Assembly (NCBI GenBank): GCA_964391185.1
Contig: CAYMIX010000004.1
Span: 89,199-153,198, forward strand
Origin: JAKQEM01 sp964391185
GTDB lineage: Bacteria; Patescibacteriota; Gracilibacteria; Peribacterales; Peribacteraceae
Direction of reading: 5' to 3'
DNA: 64,000 bases
This document shows, piece by piece, positions 16,046 through 25,001 of this stretch. A program made the position numbers and the translations under genes. Position 1 is the stretch's first letter. Each line of letters opens with the position of its first letter. The notes under the pieces are model-generated. The model saw only the letters and a list, made by a program, of their open reading frames with translations, did not search any database and had not been told where the DNA came from.

Positions 16046-16609
16046 TTAGTTCGAGCTAGAAGAGCTGCTCATGGAGGAGCTCATGGAGCTGGACATAGCG
16101 CTGCCGGAGCTAACGGAAGAAGACTTCGAAGAACGGCTAGAAAGACCGTGCCGGTTTGCTTTCATAGGTTCTAGGTGGCGGCGGATAAGCTTTTTGATGA
16201 CCTTCTTTTCTACGTGCTCCATTTTCTTCTCTACTTTCTGCTTAACGATTGCTGTGCGGAGGCAGACAGCTTTTTCTGTGCCTGTCTTGTCCTTGCACGC
16301 CGCAATGCGCTCGTGAGCAGCGGCGCTCATGCGTGGAGTTTCCTTCTTTTCTTCTTTTTTACCCTTGAGCTCTTTGACCATGCACATCACTTTGTCCAAG
16401 CCTTTCACATCGGCACATGGGCCCGTCATATAGTTTGGTGTCGACTTCCAGCTGCTTGCAGCAGAGGACATCATGGAAGATGATGACGTAGAAGTGGAGG
16501 ATACGGACATTGCTGATGACGATGACATGCTGCTTGCGCTCTGGGCCATTGCTGGCATTGCAGACATCAGCATGGAGAGCCCGACCATGAGAGAAACTGA
16601 TTTATTCAT
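16046..16609 (-). CDS. secreted serine/methionine-rich protein
   Basis: 187 residues from ATG 16609, giving a clean signal peptide MNKSVSLMVGLSMLMSAMPA with cleavage likely after AMA. Mature protein: a Ser/Met low-complexity block, a central Lys-rich basic region with four Cys in C-x(n)-C spacing (PCADVKGLDKVMCMV, RIAACKDKTGTEKAVCL), then a second Ser-rich block to the C-terminus. An upstream in-frame start at 16633 would add residues before the signal. Probably exported and disulfide-bonded; function unknown. Own terminator downstream. Confidence 0.75.
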   Translation of the reverse strand: MNKSVSLMVGLSMLMSAMPAMAQSASSMSSSSAMSVSSTSTSSSSMMSSAASSWKSTPNYMTGPCADVKGLDKVMCMVKELKGKKEEKKETPRMSAAAHERIAACKDKTGTEKAVCLRTAIVKQKVEKKMEHVEKKVIKKLIRRHLEPMKANRHGLSSRSSKSSSVSSGSAMSSSMSSSMSSSSSSN

Positions 16610-16685
16610 AGGAAAAAATGGGGAAAGAGACAACCCGTGAACTCTACCATAAAGGAAGCTGTCCAGAACTTGCTTTTTTATAGAA

Positions 16686-17612
16686 TTATTTCTTTTTATA
16701 CATATCAGTCACACTCTCTCTGTTTTCAATGTGGCGAATAACCTCTGCAAGTAATGGGGCAATGGGAAGGACGGTCAGCCCTGGGAAGGTGTGGCGAGGT
16801 GGAATGGTGTCCGTGACAACTACTTCGGCAAATTTTGCCGCAGTTAAGCGTTCTATCGCTGGCCCAGCAAACACAGCGTGCGTGGCAGCAACATAAATCT
16901 CTGGGTTTGCTCCGCGCTTGAGGAGGTTGTCCTTGGCAGTGACCAACGTTCCCGCAGTATCAATCATGTCATCAAACAAGATGCACGTGCGACCTTCTAC
17001 GTGTCCGACTACCTCGGTTACTTCAGCCTGATGATGACCACTGCGAGTTTTGTGCATGATCGCAAGGTCAGCACCCATTTGGTCGGCGAACTTCTTCGCC
17101 TGCTTAGCTCCGCCAATATCAGGGGAGACGACGACAGGTTTGTCGAGTTTATTTGCGAAGTATTTGGCAAAAATAGGTCGTGCGTCGAGCACATCGACGG
17201 GAACAGAGAAGAATCCCTGAATCTGGTCGGAGTGAAGGTTCATCGTAATAATGTGGTCTGCTCCAGCTTTTTCGAGGAGCATTGCCATCAATTTTGCAGA
17301 TATTGGTTCGCGGGGTTCACTCACACGATCCTGACGTGCGTAGGGGAAATATGGGAGAATCACGTGTACACGAGAAGCAAAGCTCAACTTGGCCGCCTGA
17401 CACATAAGGAAGAGCTCAAAAAGGTCATCGTGTGGGTTTACGCCTGTTGCCTGGAGGAGGTACACGTCCTTTCCACGAACAGACTCTTCGTAACGCACAT
17501 AGCACTCCCCAGAGGCGAAACGCTTGAGGGTAATCTTGCCCAAATCGATGCCTAACTCCTTACCAAGGCTAGTGCTGAGGGCCGGATGGGATGTTCCTGC
17601 AAAGATGTGCAT
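16686..17612 (-). CDS. prs: ribose-phosphate pyrophosphokinase
   Basis: 308 residues, normal length. Makes PRPP from ribose 5-phosphate and ATP for nucleotide, His and Trp synthesis. Seen: FASGECYVRYEESVRG near residue 32, the ATP/metal-binding PYFPYARQDR (about 88-97), MNLHSDQIQGFF (about 124-135), and the PRPP-binding loop CILFDDMIDTAGTL (about 210-223). The ATG at 17612 is 11 bases after TATAAT on the minus strand. Divergent from the PRC-barrel gene across 21 bp. Confidence 0.95.
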   Translation of the reverse strand: MHIFAGTSHPALSTSLGKELGIDLGKITLKRFASGECYVRYEESVRGKDVYLLQATGVNPHDDLFELFLMCQAAKLSFASRVHVILPYFPYARQDRVSEPREPISAKLMAMLLEKAGADHIITMNLHSDQIQGFFSVPVDVLDARPIFAKYFANKLDKPVVVSPDIGGAKQAKKFADQMGADLAIMHKTRSGHHQAEVTEVVGHVEGRTCILFDDMIDTAGTLVTAKDNLLKRGANPEIYVAATHAVFAGPAIERLTAAKFAEVVVTDTIPPRHTFPGLTVLPIAPLLAEVIRHIENRESVTDMYKKK

Positions 17613-17633
17613 TTGTCTGTACTATTATAGCAG
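17613..17633. promoter_or_regulatory. 21-bp divergent promoter space between prs and the PRC-barrel gene
   Basis: Both strands read a -10-like box in the same few bases: TATAAT toward prs (11 bases before ATG) and TACTAT toward the PRC-barrel gene (8 bases before ATG). -35 elements would lie inside the opposite gene. Confidence 0.5.
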
Positions 17634-18188
17634 ATGCACGTCCGTTTCTCCACCGTCGCTGGGTTGCCCATTGTCGAAGAAGAACGTGAGCAACATGTGG
17701 CTTCTATGAGCGGAATACTCATACATCCCGATATGGGCAAAATTGAGGGTTTTTTCGTGACAGTTCCGGCATTTTTACACACAACAGAACTCTTCCTTCC
17801 TACCGTCGATATCCAACATTGGGGTAGTAGGGTGCGTATTCGGGATGCAGACACGCTTTCGCCATTGGACGATTTAGTACGTTTACAAACATTGGCTGAA
17901 GAACGTCGCACTGTTATCGGTCAGCGCATTATTACTGAAGGCGGAGCGGTGTTGGGTGTGTGTCGAGATGTGCAGTTTGATACGAAGACCTTCATGCTTG
18001 AGTGGTTATTTCCCAAAAAATGGTTCCGTTGGCAGCGGCCGATCCCTATTTCGTCTGTGGTTCTTGTTCGCACAGATGCGATAGTTGTACGAGACGCAGT
18101 AACTATCCCAGAAGTAGTAACGGGTCCATCGGTACTAGAAACATTGGATCCACTGGGAACGACGACGGCATCGAGATCTGCTGAGTAG
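17634..18188 (+). CDS. PRC-barrel domain protein
   Basis: 184 residues. Two PRC-barrel-like beta units: residues about 5-70 (VAGLPIVEEE, GKIEGFFVTVP) and 90-165 (GQRIITEGGAVLGVCRDVQFD). PRC-barrel proteins are small cytoplasmic adaptors, e.g. RimM or photosynthetic reaction-centre H. Here the last 30 residues (VTGPSVLETLDPLGTT) look disordered. Probably leaderless from TACTAT. Role unknown. Confidence 0.7.
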   Translation: MHVRFSTVAGLPIVEEEREQHVASMSGILIHPDMGKIEGFFVTVPAFLHTTELFLPTVDIQHWGSRVRIRDADTLSPLDDLVRLQTLAEERRTVIGQRIITEGGAVLGVCRDVQFDTKTFMLEWLFPKKWFRWQRPIPISSVVLVRTDAIVVRDAVTIPEVVTGPSVLETLDPLGTTTASRSAE

Positions 18189-18192
18189 TTTG

Positions 18193-18258
18193 TGTGTCAC
18201 CCTGCCTGCCGGGCGTAGCTCGCAAGCGGAGACTGGAGCCCGACGAAGGACGACACAA
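18193..18258. repeat. imperfect palindromic repeat
   Basis: TGTGTC at the left and GACACA at the right enclose inner arms CGGGC/GCCCG. Probably a diverged relative of the TGTCATGGTGAG repeat family. Confidence 0.4.
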
Positions 18259-18282
18259 AAAAGCGGAGCCGAAGCCCCGCTT
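18256..18282 (-). terminator. terminator of the pilin-like gene
   Basis: Minus strand: AGCGGGGC-TTCG-GCTCCGCT hairpin followed by TTTTTT, 24 bases after the stop at 18306. Confidence 0.85.
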
Positions 18283-18305
18283 AGTAGCATCGATACATTC
18301 AGTAC

Positions 18306-18698
18306 TTATGCGCTCACCTCGCCTGCGAGGTACACCGTGACCAAGCTCACGATGACGCGAGCAAAGAGAACAACAACGAGACCGACGATAGCGTAGAGAA
18401 TCGTCTTCTTTGCTTTGTCCTTCTGTTCATCTTCACCCTGGGAAACAATAAGGCGGATACCAGCGATGATGATAATAATAACGGCAATAAGTGCGAGGAA
18501 GTTCAAGATCGCAGCGAGAATATCGACGATCACTTGGCGAACATCATCCGGGCTGCTTGCGTCTGGAAGACCTCCGATATCTGGAGATTCACCAGCGAAG
18601 TCGTTCGTACCCTGTGCGAATACAGTGGAAACGTAAGCTGCAGACATCATGCTTGCGACTGCGAGCGAGCGTCCTGCTTTTTTCAAATTTTGGATCAT
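18306..18698 (-). CDS. two-helix pilin-like (T4SS/VirB2-TrbC type) protein
   Basis: 130 residues from ATG 18698, which starts a signal-like N-terminus (MIQNLKKAGRSLAVASMMSA, VFAQ). After an acidic linker come two long hydrophobic helices, about 58-84 (ILAAILNFLALIAVIIIIIAG) and 98-124 (ILYAIVGLVVVLFARVIVSL), joined by a charged turn SQGEDEQKDKAKK. This layout is common in Patescibacteria and resembles VirB2/TrbC pilins of type IV secretion systems. In-frame codons back to 18881 run through non-coding-looking sequence and are not included. No other secretion genes adjoin; a VirB6-like gene is at 53543. Confidence 0.7.
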   Translation of the reverse strand: MIQNLKKAGRSLAVASMMSAAYVSTVFAQGTNDFAGESPDIGGLPDASSPDDVRQVIVDILAAILNFLALIAVIIIIIAGIRLIVSQGEDEQKDKAKKTILYAIVGLVVVLFARVIVSLVTVYLAGEVSA

Positions 18699-18839
18699 AG
18701 AGGGAAAGGAAGGAAGCCGTGAGCCACTCGTCCTTCGGACTTGGGTACACGGTGCGGACTCAGTGTCATCTAAGCGTGCACATGGTGCAAGATCTTTGGG
18801 GGACATCGCGTTGACGGAACGTCTATGTTTGTATCCGGT

Positions 18840-18965
18840 GACTAATGAAATCCGAATTTCGAAACTCGAAATCCGAGACAATCACGAATTGTTTAAAGTT
18901 TCAGAGTTAAAAATTCTTCATTCATATTTGTTTCGAGGTTCGGATTTCGTGTTTCGGGTTTCGTC
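18840..18965. repeat. word-repeat palindrome (CGAAATCCGA type)
   Basis: Words GAAATCCGAATTTCGAAACT and CGAAATCCGAG on the left return inverted as TTCGAGGTTCGGATTTCG and TTTCGGGTTTCG on the right. It fills the gap between two minus-strand genes. The rest of 18699-18963 shows no gene. Confidence 0.45.
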
Positions 18966-19524
18966 AATCTTTTTCTGTATTTAAGAATCCAACAACCAGC
19001 AAAAGAATTGCTGGCAAACAAAACCACACATTTTGATAATCGACCATCGCATGTACGAGTGTGCTGTTTTGTAAGAGTGGTTGCAGCAACGGCGCTTGCG
19101 CAAGCGTGCTATCGAGTAATGGCTTCGCTGCAATGTATGTAAGGAGTCCACACAGTAACAGACCAGATGTCACAAATCCGAGTGCTCCGGTGACAATTGG
19201 TTCCCATACACCATTGAGATCCTTCGCGTATTCCATTTCAAATCCACCTTTTATTGCGATAAAGATAATCATTGCGGTGAACAGCACGAGTTTGATGATG
19301 GAGATTACGTCCATGCTGAGGCCAAAGCCGAGCATATCGAGCATTGATGCTGATTGTCCGTTGAGCATCTCCAATAAATTGCCGATCGCCTGTACAGAAA
19401 CTATCGAGATATAGGACGCAATGATGATTTTTACGGATTCATCTTTTCCAACAATAAAACTGTACGCGACGACTATCGCAAAGAAAATAATAACTATTAA
19501 GTCCCAAGTGAGTGAAATCTCCAT
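18964..19524 (-). CDS. membrane protein, about five helices, unknown function
   Basis: 186 residues. Hydrophobic segments at about 8-25 (LIVIIFFAIVVAYSFIVG), 30-48, 70-92, 107-130 and 163-182. GKDESVKIIIASYISIVSVQ and the layout recall CvpA-like membrane proteins, but no signature is convincing. The -10-like TACGAT on the minus strand ends 8 bases before the ATG at 19524, so the gene is probably leaderless. Its C-terminus ends at the edge of the 18840 palindrome. Confidence 0.6.
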   Translation of the reverse strand: MEISLTWDLIVIIFFAIVVAYSFIVGKDESVKIIIASYISIVSVQAIGNLLEMLNGQSASMLDMLGFGLSMDVISIIKLVLFTAMIIFIAIKGGFEMEYAKDLNGVWEPIVTGALGFVTSGLLLCGLLTYIAAKPLLDSTLAQAPLLQPLLQNSTLVHAMVDYQNVWFCLPAILLLVVGFLNTEKD

Positions 19525-19551
19525 TGGAATGTATCGTACCGAAAAAAAATC

Positions 19552-19665
19552 TAAATTCTAAGCACTAATTCTCTAATTAAGCACTAATAACATAATTTCA
19601 AAAAGTTCTTCCAAATTAGAACTTAGGATTTATTTAGAGAATTAGAAATTAGAACTTAGGATTTA
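19552..19665. repeat. AT-rich word-repeat palindrome (AAGCACTAATTCTCTAA type)
   Basis: Left half AAGCACTAATTCTCTAATT, right half repeated TTAGAGAATTAGAA and TTAGAACTTAGGATTTA. Near-identical vocabulary recurs at 30148-30245. It lies between a minus-strand promoter and the end of tsaD. Confidence 0.6.
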
Positions 19666-20684
19666 ATAGCATCTGTAAGTGGAACTGACGCTGCAGTTTC
19701 GAAAGAAGAATAAGCGTCATCACCAAGTTCTTCTGTCATGAAGTACGCAGCTGCTCCAATCATCGCTGCATTATCAGTGCAGTAGCCAAGGGTATGTGGC
19801 ACACGCATCACACGATCGGGCAACGCGTCTTTGAGCATCGCACGCAGTCGTGTGTTTGCAGAAACTCCTCCGACGACGTGTACCTCGCGGATCTCTGGAT
19901 ACTTTTCAATCGCCTTAAGAACACGATCAATAAGGTGACGCGCGATGGCATACTCGAATGAAGCCGCGAGATTCGAGAGATGAGTTTCGAGTGGAGCATT
20001 GAGATCTCTGACTGTGTAACGCAGCGACGTCTTGAGTCCGGAGAAGCTGTAATCCAGCGTGTCTTCTTTTGTGAGTGGCAGTGGGAATTCAAACGCTCTC
20101 GCATCACCATCTTTTCCTGCAGCGGAAATTGCTGGTCCACCAGGGTAAGGGAGCCCGAGCATCGAGGCACCTTTATCGAATGCTTCGCCCGCGGCGTCAT
20201 CGCGCGTGCGCCCAATCAGCTTTCCCTTGGTGTGACTCGTGCGAAGCCACAAGTCCGTGTGTCCACCGGATGCCGAGAGCGTGAGGATTGGAAACATCGG
20301 CAGATCTTCTTCTGTGGTCCCTAACCATGTGGAGCTCAAGTGTCCAAGGGTGTGATGCACGCCTATGAGTGGCTTGTTCCAGATGTGTGCTACCGCGCGC
20401 GCCGTCACAGTTCCTACTAAGAGTGACCCGAGCAGTCCCGGTCCACGTGTAACGGCGACTGCATCAAGTTCATCATGGCCAGCAATCACGCCATCCATAG
20501 CTTGGTGCAGCACAGGCAAAATGCATTCCACTTGTCTGCGAGCAGCATCTTCGGGGATAACGCCCCCAGTCGATTCGAAAAACTTACGCGAGGTGGCAAT
20601 CACATTGCTGCGCACATGCACGCCATTTTCAACGATCGCAATGCTCGTTTCGTCGCACGATGATTCGATAGCGAGGATCTTCAT
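19656..20684 (-). CDS. tsaD: tRNA N6-adenosine threonylcarbamoyltransferase
   Basis: 342 residues. Transfers threonylcarbamoyl to A37 of ANN-decoding tRNAs, with TsaB and TsaE. ASKHA fold: LAIESSCDETSIAIV at the N-terminus, the metal-binding His pair in GVHHTLGHLSS (about 108-118), SASGGHTDLWL, and the nucleotide-binding VVGGVSANTRLR (about 268-279). TATCAT on the minus strand lies 11 bases before the ATG. Divergent from the glycosyltransferase at 20723. Confidence 0.95.
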   Translation of the reverse strand: MKILAIESSCDETSIAIVENGVHVRSNVIATSRKFFESTGGVIPEDAARRQVECILPVLHQAMDGVIAGHDELDAVAVTRGPGLLGSLLVGTVTARAVAHIWNKPLIGVHHTLGHLSSTWLGTTEEDLPMFPILTLSASGGHTDLWLRTSHTKGKLIGRTRDDAAGEAFDKGASMLGLPYPGGPAISAAGKDGDARAFEFPLPLTKEDTLDYSFSGLKTSLRYTVRDLNAPLETHLSNLAASFEYAIARHLIDRVLKAIEKYPEIREVHVVGGVSANTRLRAMLKDALPDRVMRVPHTLGYCTDNAAMIGAAAYFMTEELGDDAYSSFETAASVPLTDAIKS

Positions 20685-20722
20685 TTGGTTGCGGCATGAT
20701 ACAGAACCTTTATATTCCTCGC

Positions 20723-21676
20723 ATGAGGAAGACGAATATCTTGTTTCTGACCCGGAAATGGTCAGGCTTTGGCGGAATGCAGCGTTTGAGCCGAGATTTG
20801 TCGTATCAGATCAAGAAGCACTACGGTCAACGTCCCTTCTTTACATTGCCTACACACATTCATATTGGTGATGCTTCACTGATCGTTCCAGGACTCATTC
20901 TTCGATTCTTTCTTAGGGCAAAGCTCAGTGTTACCGCATGTGGTCTCGATGTTATTTATCCAGCAGGTTGGTATCAGTGGATGATTCGTTGTTATCTTAA
21001 GAAAGCGGATCGCATTGTGTGTATTAGCGAAGCTACTGCTGAAGAAGTTCGACGTCGAGGCGTATCGAATGATCGCATCGTTGTTATCCCGTGCGGTATT
21101 GATGATGAATTGCCCATGAAGATGGCCCCTGCGGATCCAAACCTACTCGTCACCGTTGCTCGGCTGGTTCCTCGCAAGGGCATCGCATGGTTTATCGAAA
21201 ACGTATTGCCGATTGTTCGTCAGTCGCATCCAGATGTTCGGTACATCGTTATTGGTTCGGGTCCAGAAGAATCGAATATTCGCGAAGTCATTAAACGTAC
21301 GGGGCAAGCATCATGTGTTGAGATAAAAACTGACTGTGATGACCATGAACGTGATGAGATTGTTTCGCGTGCTGCGATTTTTGTTGTGCCAAATATTCCC
21401 ATCAAGAATGACATGGAAGGGTTTGGTATCGTGTGCCTCGAAGCGTCATCACATGGGATCCCAATTATTGTTTCGCGATTGGAAGGATTGAAAGATGCAG
21501 TACTCGAAGGCGAGACAGGATTATTTTTCGAACCACTGAATGCGAAAGATTGTGCAGAAAAAATGAATGAAGTGTTTGGTCGTGCAGATGATTGCACTCT
21601 TGTAATCAATCGTATTCGCAGTCACTTCGGATGGAGTAAGATTTTCCCGCGCTATCAGGAACATGTCTTCATCTGA
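20723..21676 (+). CDS. glycosyltransferase family 4
   Basis: 317 residues from ATG 20723 (MRKTNILFLTRKW), chosen over 20696 because it gives a normal GT-B N-terminus; the upstream codons overlap tsaD's promoter. GT-B fold: donor-domain motif VARLVPRKGI near residue 150 and the E-x7-E region MEGFGIVCLEASSHGIPIIV near 230. Shorter than the usual 360-400 because the N-terminal acceptor domain is reduced. Overlaps the next glycosyltransferase by 14 bp, so the two act in one glycan pathway, sugars unknown. Confidence 0.88.
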   Translation: MRKTNILFLTRKWSGFGGMQRLSRDLSYQIKKHYGQRPFFTLPTHIHIGDASLIVPGLILRFFLRAKLSVTACGLDVIYPAGWYQWMIRCYLKKADRIVCISEATAEEVRRRGVSNDRIVVIPCGIDDELPMKMAPADPNLLVTVARLVPRKGIAWFIENVLPIVRQSHPDVRYIVIGSGPEESNIREVIKRTGQASCVEIKTDCDDHERDEIVSRAAIFVVPNIPIKNDMEGFGIVCLEASSHGIPIIVSRLEGLKDAVLEGETGLFFEPLNAKDCAEKMNEVFGRADDCTLVINRIRSHFGWSKIFPRYQEHVFI

Positions 21677-22709
21677 AAAAAAGATTGGCCTCGTTGCATG
21701 GGATTATTTTTCGCCGAAAGGTGGAATGGGACGATCGCTCAAATGGATTGTAAAAACTCTTGAGCTGTCAGGTTTCAGCTGTCAGGTTTCAGCGCCATCA
21801 AGAAAAATTCAGGGAGGTCAGATTCTATTTTCATTTCTGCTGCCATTCACTCTTGATAAATGGATTCGCCAGAACTCTATCGGTCGACTGGTGTTGCCTG
21901 TCGGCCCAGGTGGAGTTTTCCTTTTAAGAAAGACATCAATTCCAGTCGTATCAATTGTGTATCACACGTACCTTCAGCAATCACAATTAGTTCCAGGACA
22001 ATGGTGGAAAAAAATATTTATTCCATTCGAACGTCGTACATTGAAGATGTCGCAGAAAATTTTGTGTTTTGCAGCGGATACAAAACGAGTGCTGATTCAT
22101 GATCACAACATTCTAGAAGATCGTATTGAATTACTTCCACACGCGATTGATATTGATGCGTGGAATTATTCTGGTGAAAAAGATAATCGATTGTGTGTGT
22201 GCGTTGCGCGATTGGAAAAAAGAAAAGGTGTCGATGTATTAATGCATGCATGGCCGTTGGTTATACAGAAAATTCCTGATGCAACATTAATAATTGTTGG
22301 CAGGGGAGTGATGGCGAAGAAGATCGACTCAATGAAAATTTCATCCGTCACACGTCATGACTCGATGGATCAAAAAGAATTGCAGTCTCTCGTTGGGCGC
22401 GCAGCGATTGCACTGTGTCCTGCGTACCTCGAAGGCTTTGGTCTCGCCGCCGCAGAAGCGATGGCCGCAGGAACACCAGTGATAGCATCGGACACTGATG
22501 GCTTGAGAAATCTCGTCGATGAACATGCAGGGGTACTTGTTCCTGCTGGCGATGCTGAGAAATTGGCCGAAGCGATCGTTGAACTATTAAAAGATGATCA
22601 ATCGCGAAAGAATAAAGGTGTGTATGCGAAGGCAATTTTCAAAAAGAAGTGTGATCCCATTACTTCAGCAGACCAGCTTGTGGTGGCGATGCAAGACATC
22701 ACAGCATGA
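21663..22709 (+). CDS. glycosyltransferase family 4
   Basis: 348 residues. GT-B: N-terminal AWDYFSPKGGMGRS, donor domain VARLEKRKGVDVL near 180 and EGFGLAAAEAMAAGTPVIAS near 260 with the two glutamates. Start overlaps the preceding gene, so coupled. Bases 21762-21791 contain a 14-bp tandem repeat (CTGTCAGGTTTCAG twice) that changes frame between units yet stays open. Likely adds a sugar to a surface glycan with its neighbours. Confidence 0.9.
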   Translation: MSSSEKKIGLVAWDYFSPKGGMGRSLKWIVKTLELSGFSCQVSAPSRKIQGGQILFSFLLPFTLDKWIRQNSIGRLVLPVGPGGVFLLRKTSIPVVSIVYHTYLQQSQLVPGQWWKKIFIPFERRTLKMSQKILCFAADTKRVLIHDHNILEDRIELLPHAIDIDAWNYSGEKDNRLCVCVARLEKRKGVDVLMHAWPLVIQKIPDATLIIVGRGVMAKKIDSMKISSVTRHDSMDQKELQSLVGRAAIALCPAYLEGFGLAAAEAMAAGTPVIASDTDGLRNLVDEHAGVLVPAGDAEKLAEAIVELLKDDQSRKNKGVYAKAIFKKKCDPITSADQLVVAMQDITA

Positions 22710-22740
22710 CGGAGATCTCAGGACGTCGTACACTGTTCTC

Positions 22741-24216
22741 ATGGCAAAGCGTGCGAAGCGGTTATCACAGAATCAGAAACTTCTTCTCGGAGGGGTATTG
22801 CTTTTGCTTCTCGTAAAATTCTTCCTCCCATTTTTCCTCTACGACACGCCACTTGGGTACGATGCGGGAATTTACAGATATCTCTTCGTTCGTCACTCAC
22901 ACGGCTTCCCGCCTTTTTGGCTTGGAGACGTTGATCCCTGGGCGAAGGGTCATCCACTCGGGCTCTTCTTCTTTAGTACGATCTTGATGCGAATCGGCGT
23001 ACCGGTCGATTGGTTGATTGGGTGGATCTGGAACTTGTTTCCCGTCGTGCTCGTTGGAAGTTTCGCATGGGTAATGGCAAAGCGTGAGAAAAATTATCTT
23101 GTTGGACTCTTTACACTCGTTGCAGGATTACTCTCCGTCGCATACTTCGATGGATTTGCTGCGATGTATTGGAAGACGTTTGCATCGTTACTTTGGTGCG
23201 CACTTGCATTCCGCGCGTTCGAGAAGAAGTCATGGCTCGCGATTGTGTATGGCATGCTCGCGGTCGCGACACATAACCAAACAGGATTGCTCTTCGGTCT
23301 CACACTTATTTCGTGGATTGCGCTGCCGTTCATTCCATGTACGCGTTCCACGGAAAAAGCGATTACCAAGAGTATGAGTACTAAAGACATTCTAATTATC
23401 GTCAGTATTGCCGCTCTCACGGGTATCGCAGGTTTTCTTACGTATTTGCCTGTCTTACACGAAGCGATTCTCGAACATCTTCCTGCACTCCTTGGAGAAA
23501 CAGAAGCTGCAGGAGGAAGCTTCCCACCAGCGTTATTTTATCTGCAGACAGAAGCCATTCTTTTACTCTTCGGTGCGTATGGGTTTTATCGCAGTGTACA
23601 AAAAGAACGGTGGACGCCCTGGCAGCTCGCAGTTATCTGGAGTTTCCTCTTTGTCGCACTGCGTTTGATTTTCTACCGCAGATTTTTCCTTCAGTTAGAT
23701 TTCTTCTTATTGCCATTCGCTGCGATGGCAATGCGCGACGCATGGATGAAGTTCAAAGGTACAGCGATGCAGTCCCTCTTTGTTGCAATACTCGTTGTGC
23801 AGCTTTGTGTAAGCGCTTGGGTGATGCAAATGCGCAAGCCGTTGGTAGATGATGTCACGCTGCACAATGTGATCGAAGCTCGTGACACAGTTCCCGCTGG
23901 CGCATTTATTCTTGGCTTAGAGAACGAATCAGTTGTCGCATTGCGCGGTTGGCTTCCAGATCGACCACTCGGTGGCCCAGGACTCTTCGATGTCTTTTGG
24001 ATTCAAGCGGATTGGGAGAAGTTCCTCCTTGGTACACATGAAGAGCGCGTGGCACTGCTGCAAACATTGCCGCAGCCAACGTATCTTTTCGTCTCCACGT
24101 ATTTCAATGATTACTACGGCGATTACGCGGCGATATTCCTCAAAGACGAATGTTTTGAGGCAACGGCGCACAATTATCTGTATCGTGTAACGTGTACATC
24201 TCCCACTGCACAATGA
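22741..24216 (+). CDS. multi-pass membrane protein, glycosyltransferase-like
   Basis: 491 residues from ATG 22741, which follows TACACT by 6 bases; the in-frame extension to 22594 lies inside the previous gene. About ten to eleven membrane helices after a basic start (MAKRAKRLSQNQK). The first periplasmic loop carries YDTPLGYDAGIYRYL and DVDPWAKGHPLG: an acidic pair in this loop is typical of GT-C glycosyltransferases (PMT/ArnT/OST type). Together with the two GT4 genes this suggests lipid-linked sugar transfer. Family placement is by architecture only. ATGA overlap with lgt. Confidence 0.65.
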   Translation: MAKRAKRLSQNQKLLLGGVLLLLLVKFFLPFFLYDTPLGYDAGIYRYLFVRHSHGFPPFWLGDVDPWAKGHPLGLFFFSTILMRIGVPVDWLIGWIWNLFPVVLVGSFAWVMAKREKNYLVGLFTLVAGLLSVAYFDGFAAMYWKTFASLLWCALAFRAFEKKSWLAIVYGMLAVATHNQTGLLFGLTLISWIALPFIPCTRSTEKAITKSMSTKDILIIVSIAALTGIAGFLTYLPVLHEAILEHLPALLGETEAAGGSFPPALFYLQTEAILLLFGAYGFYRSVQKERWTPWQLAVIWSFLFVALRLIFYRRFFLQLDFFLLPFAAMAMRDAWMKFKGTAMQSLFVAILVVQLCVSAWVMQMRKPLVDDVTLHNVIEARDTVPAGAFILGLENESVVALRGWLPDRPLGGPGLFDVFWIQADWEKFLLGTHEERVALLQTLPQPTYLFVSTYFNDYYGDYAAIFLKDECFEATAHNYLYRVTCTSPTAQ

Positions 24217-24980
24217 TTGATTTGTTTCCTACGCGAGAAGTCGCACTCCAGATAGGCAGTTTCCACATCTATTGGTATGGAATGATGTATTTCAGCGCAT
24301 TCATTGTCGCATGGCATCTCCTTCCGCGTTTGCAGAAATATCGGAATATCACGCTTTCTTCGGAGGAATGGTCAAACATTCTTTCGTGGGCAGTTGTCGG
24401 TGTGATCGTCGGCGGAAGACTCGGGTTTGTACTCTTTTACGAACCTGCGTATTACCTGTCACATCCACTGGAAATATTCGCAGTATGGAAAGGAGGAATG
24501 GCTTCACACGGCGGATTTATCGGTGTCTCACTTGCGATGATGTGGGCTCTGCGTAAACGAAAATCCGATTTCTGGAAGATTGCAGATATCGTCGTTATCC
24601 CTATTGCGATTGGGTTGGCATTTGGACGAATGGGGAACTTTATCAACCAAGAACTCTACGGAATCCCCACGAATCTCCCATGGGGAATTATCGTGCCAAA
24701 CTCAGAAGTATTGCGTCACCCCACGCAGATCTACGCCGTGATGAAAGATCTCTTCATTGCAGGAGTATGCTTTCTGCACATTCGCAAAACTTCCTCGCAA
24801 CAGCCTGGTCAAACATTTGCATTGTTCCTGATGCTCTACGGTGTGCTGCGGTTCCTCAATGAATTCCTCCGCGAACAGAGTGGGGGATACACGTGGGGGC
24901 TTTCCGAAGGTCAGTGGCTGACAATCCCTCTGTTTATTGTGGGTGCGGTGTTGTGGATGCGGAAAGGCCAGAAAGCGTAA
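24213..24980 (+). CDS. lgt: prolipoprotein diacylglyceryl transferase
   Basis: 255 residues from ATG 24213 overlapping the previous stop (ATGA). Transfers diacylglycerol to the lipobox Cys of prolipoproteins in the cytoplasmic membrane. Seven-helix layout; IYWYGMMYFSAFIVAW, VVGVIVGGRLGFVLFY, GGMASHGGFIGV with the catalytic His region, and the signature GRMGNFINQELYG (about residues 134-146). A second, diverged Lgt-like gene is at 42876. Confidence 0.94.
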   Translation: MIDLFPTREVALQIGSFHIYWYGMMYFSAFIVAWHLLPRLQKYRNITLSSEEWSNILSWAVVGVIVGGRLGFVLFYEPAYYLSHPLEIFAVWKGGMASHGGFIGVSLAMMWALRKRKSDFWKIADIVVIPIAIGLAFGRMGNFINQELYGIPTNLPWGIIVPNSEVLRHPTQIYAVMKDLFIAGVCFLHIRKTSSQQPGQTFALFLMLYGVLRFLNEFLREQSGGYTWGLSEGQWLTIPLFIVGAVLWMRKGQKA

Positions 24981-25001
24981 GCCCTTCGTGGCTCGCGACG
25001 A

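Noticed and set aside
18699..18881. N-terminal extension of the pilin-like protein to 18881
   Set aside because: It would put 61 unrelated residues ahead of a clean signal-type N-terminus and translate a repeat-rich intergenic region.
21762..21791. 14-bp tandem repeat in the second GT4 gene as a phase-variation switch
   Set aside because: Only two units are present; loss of one would break the frame, but two copies are too few to argue for regular slippage.
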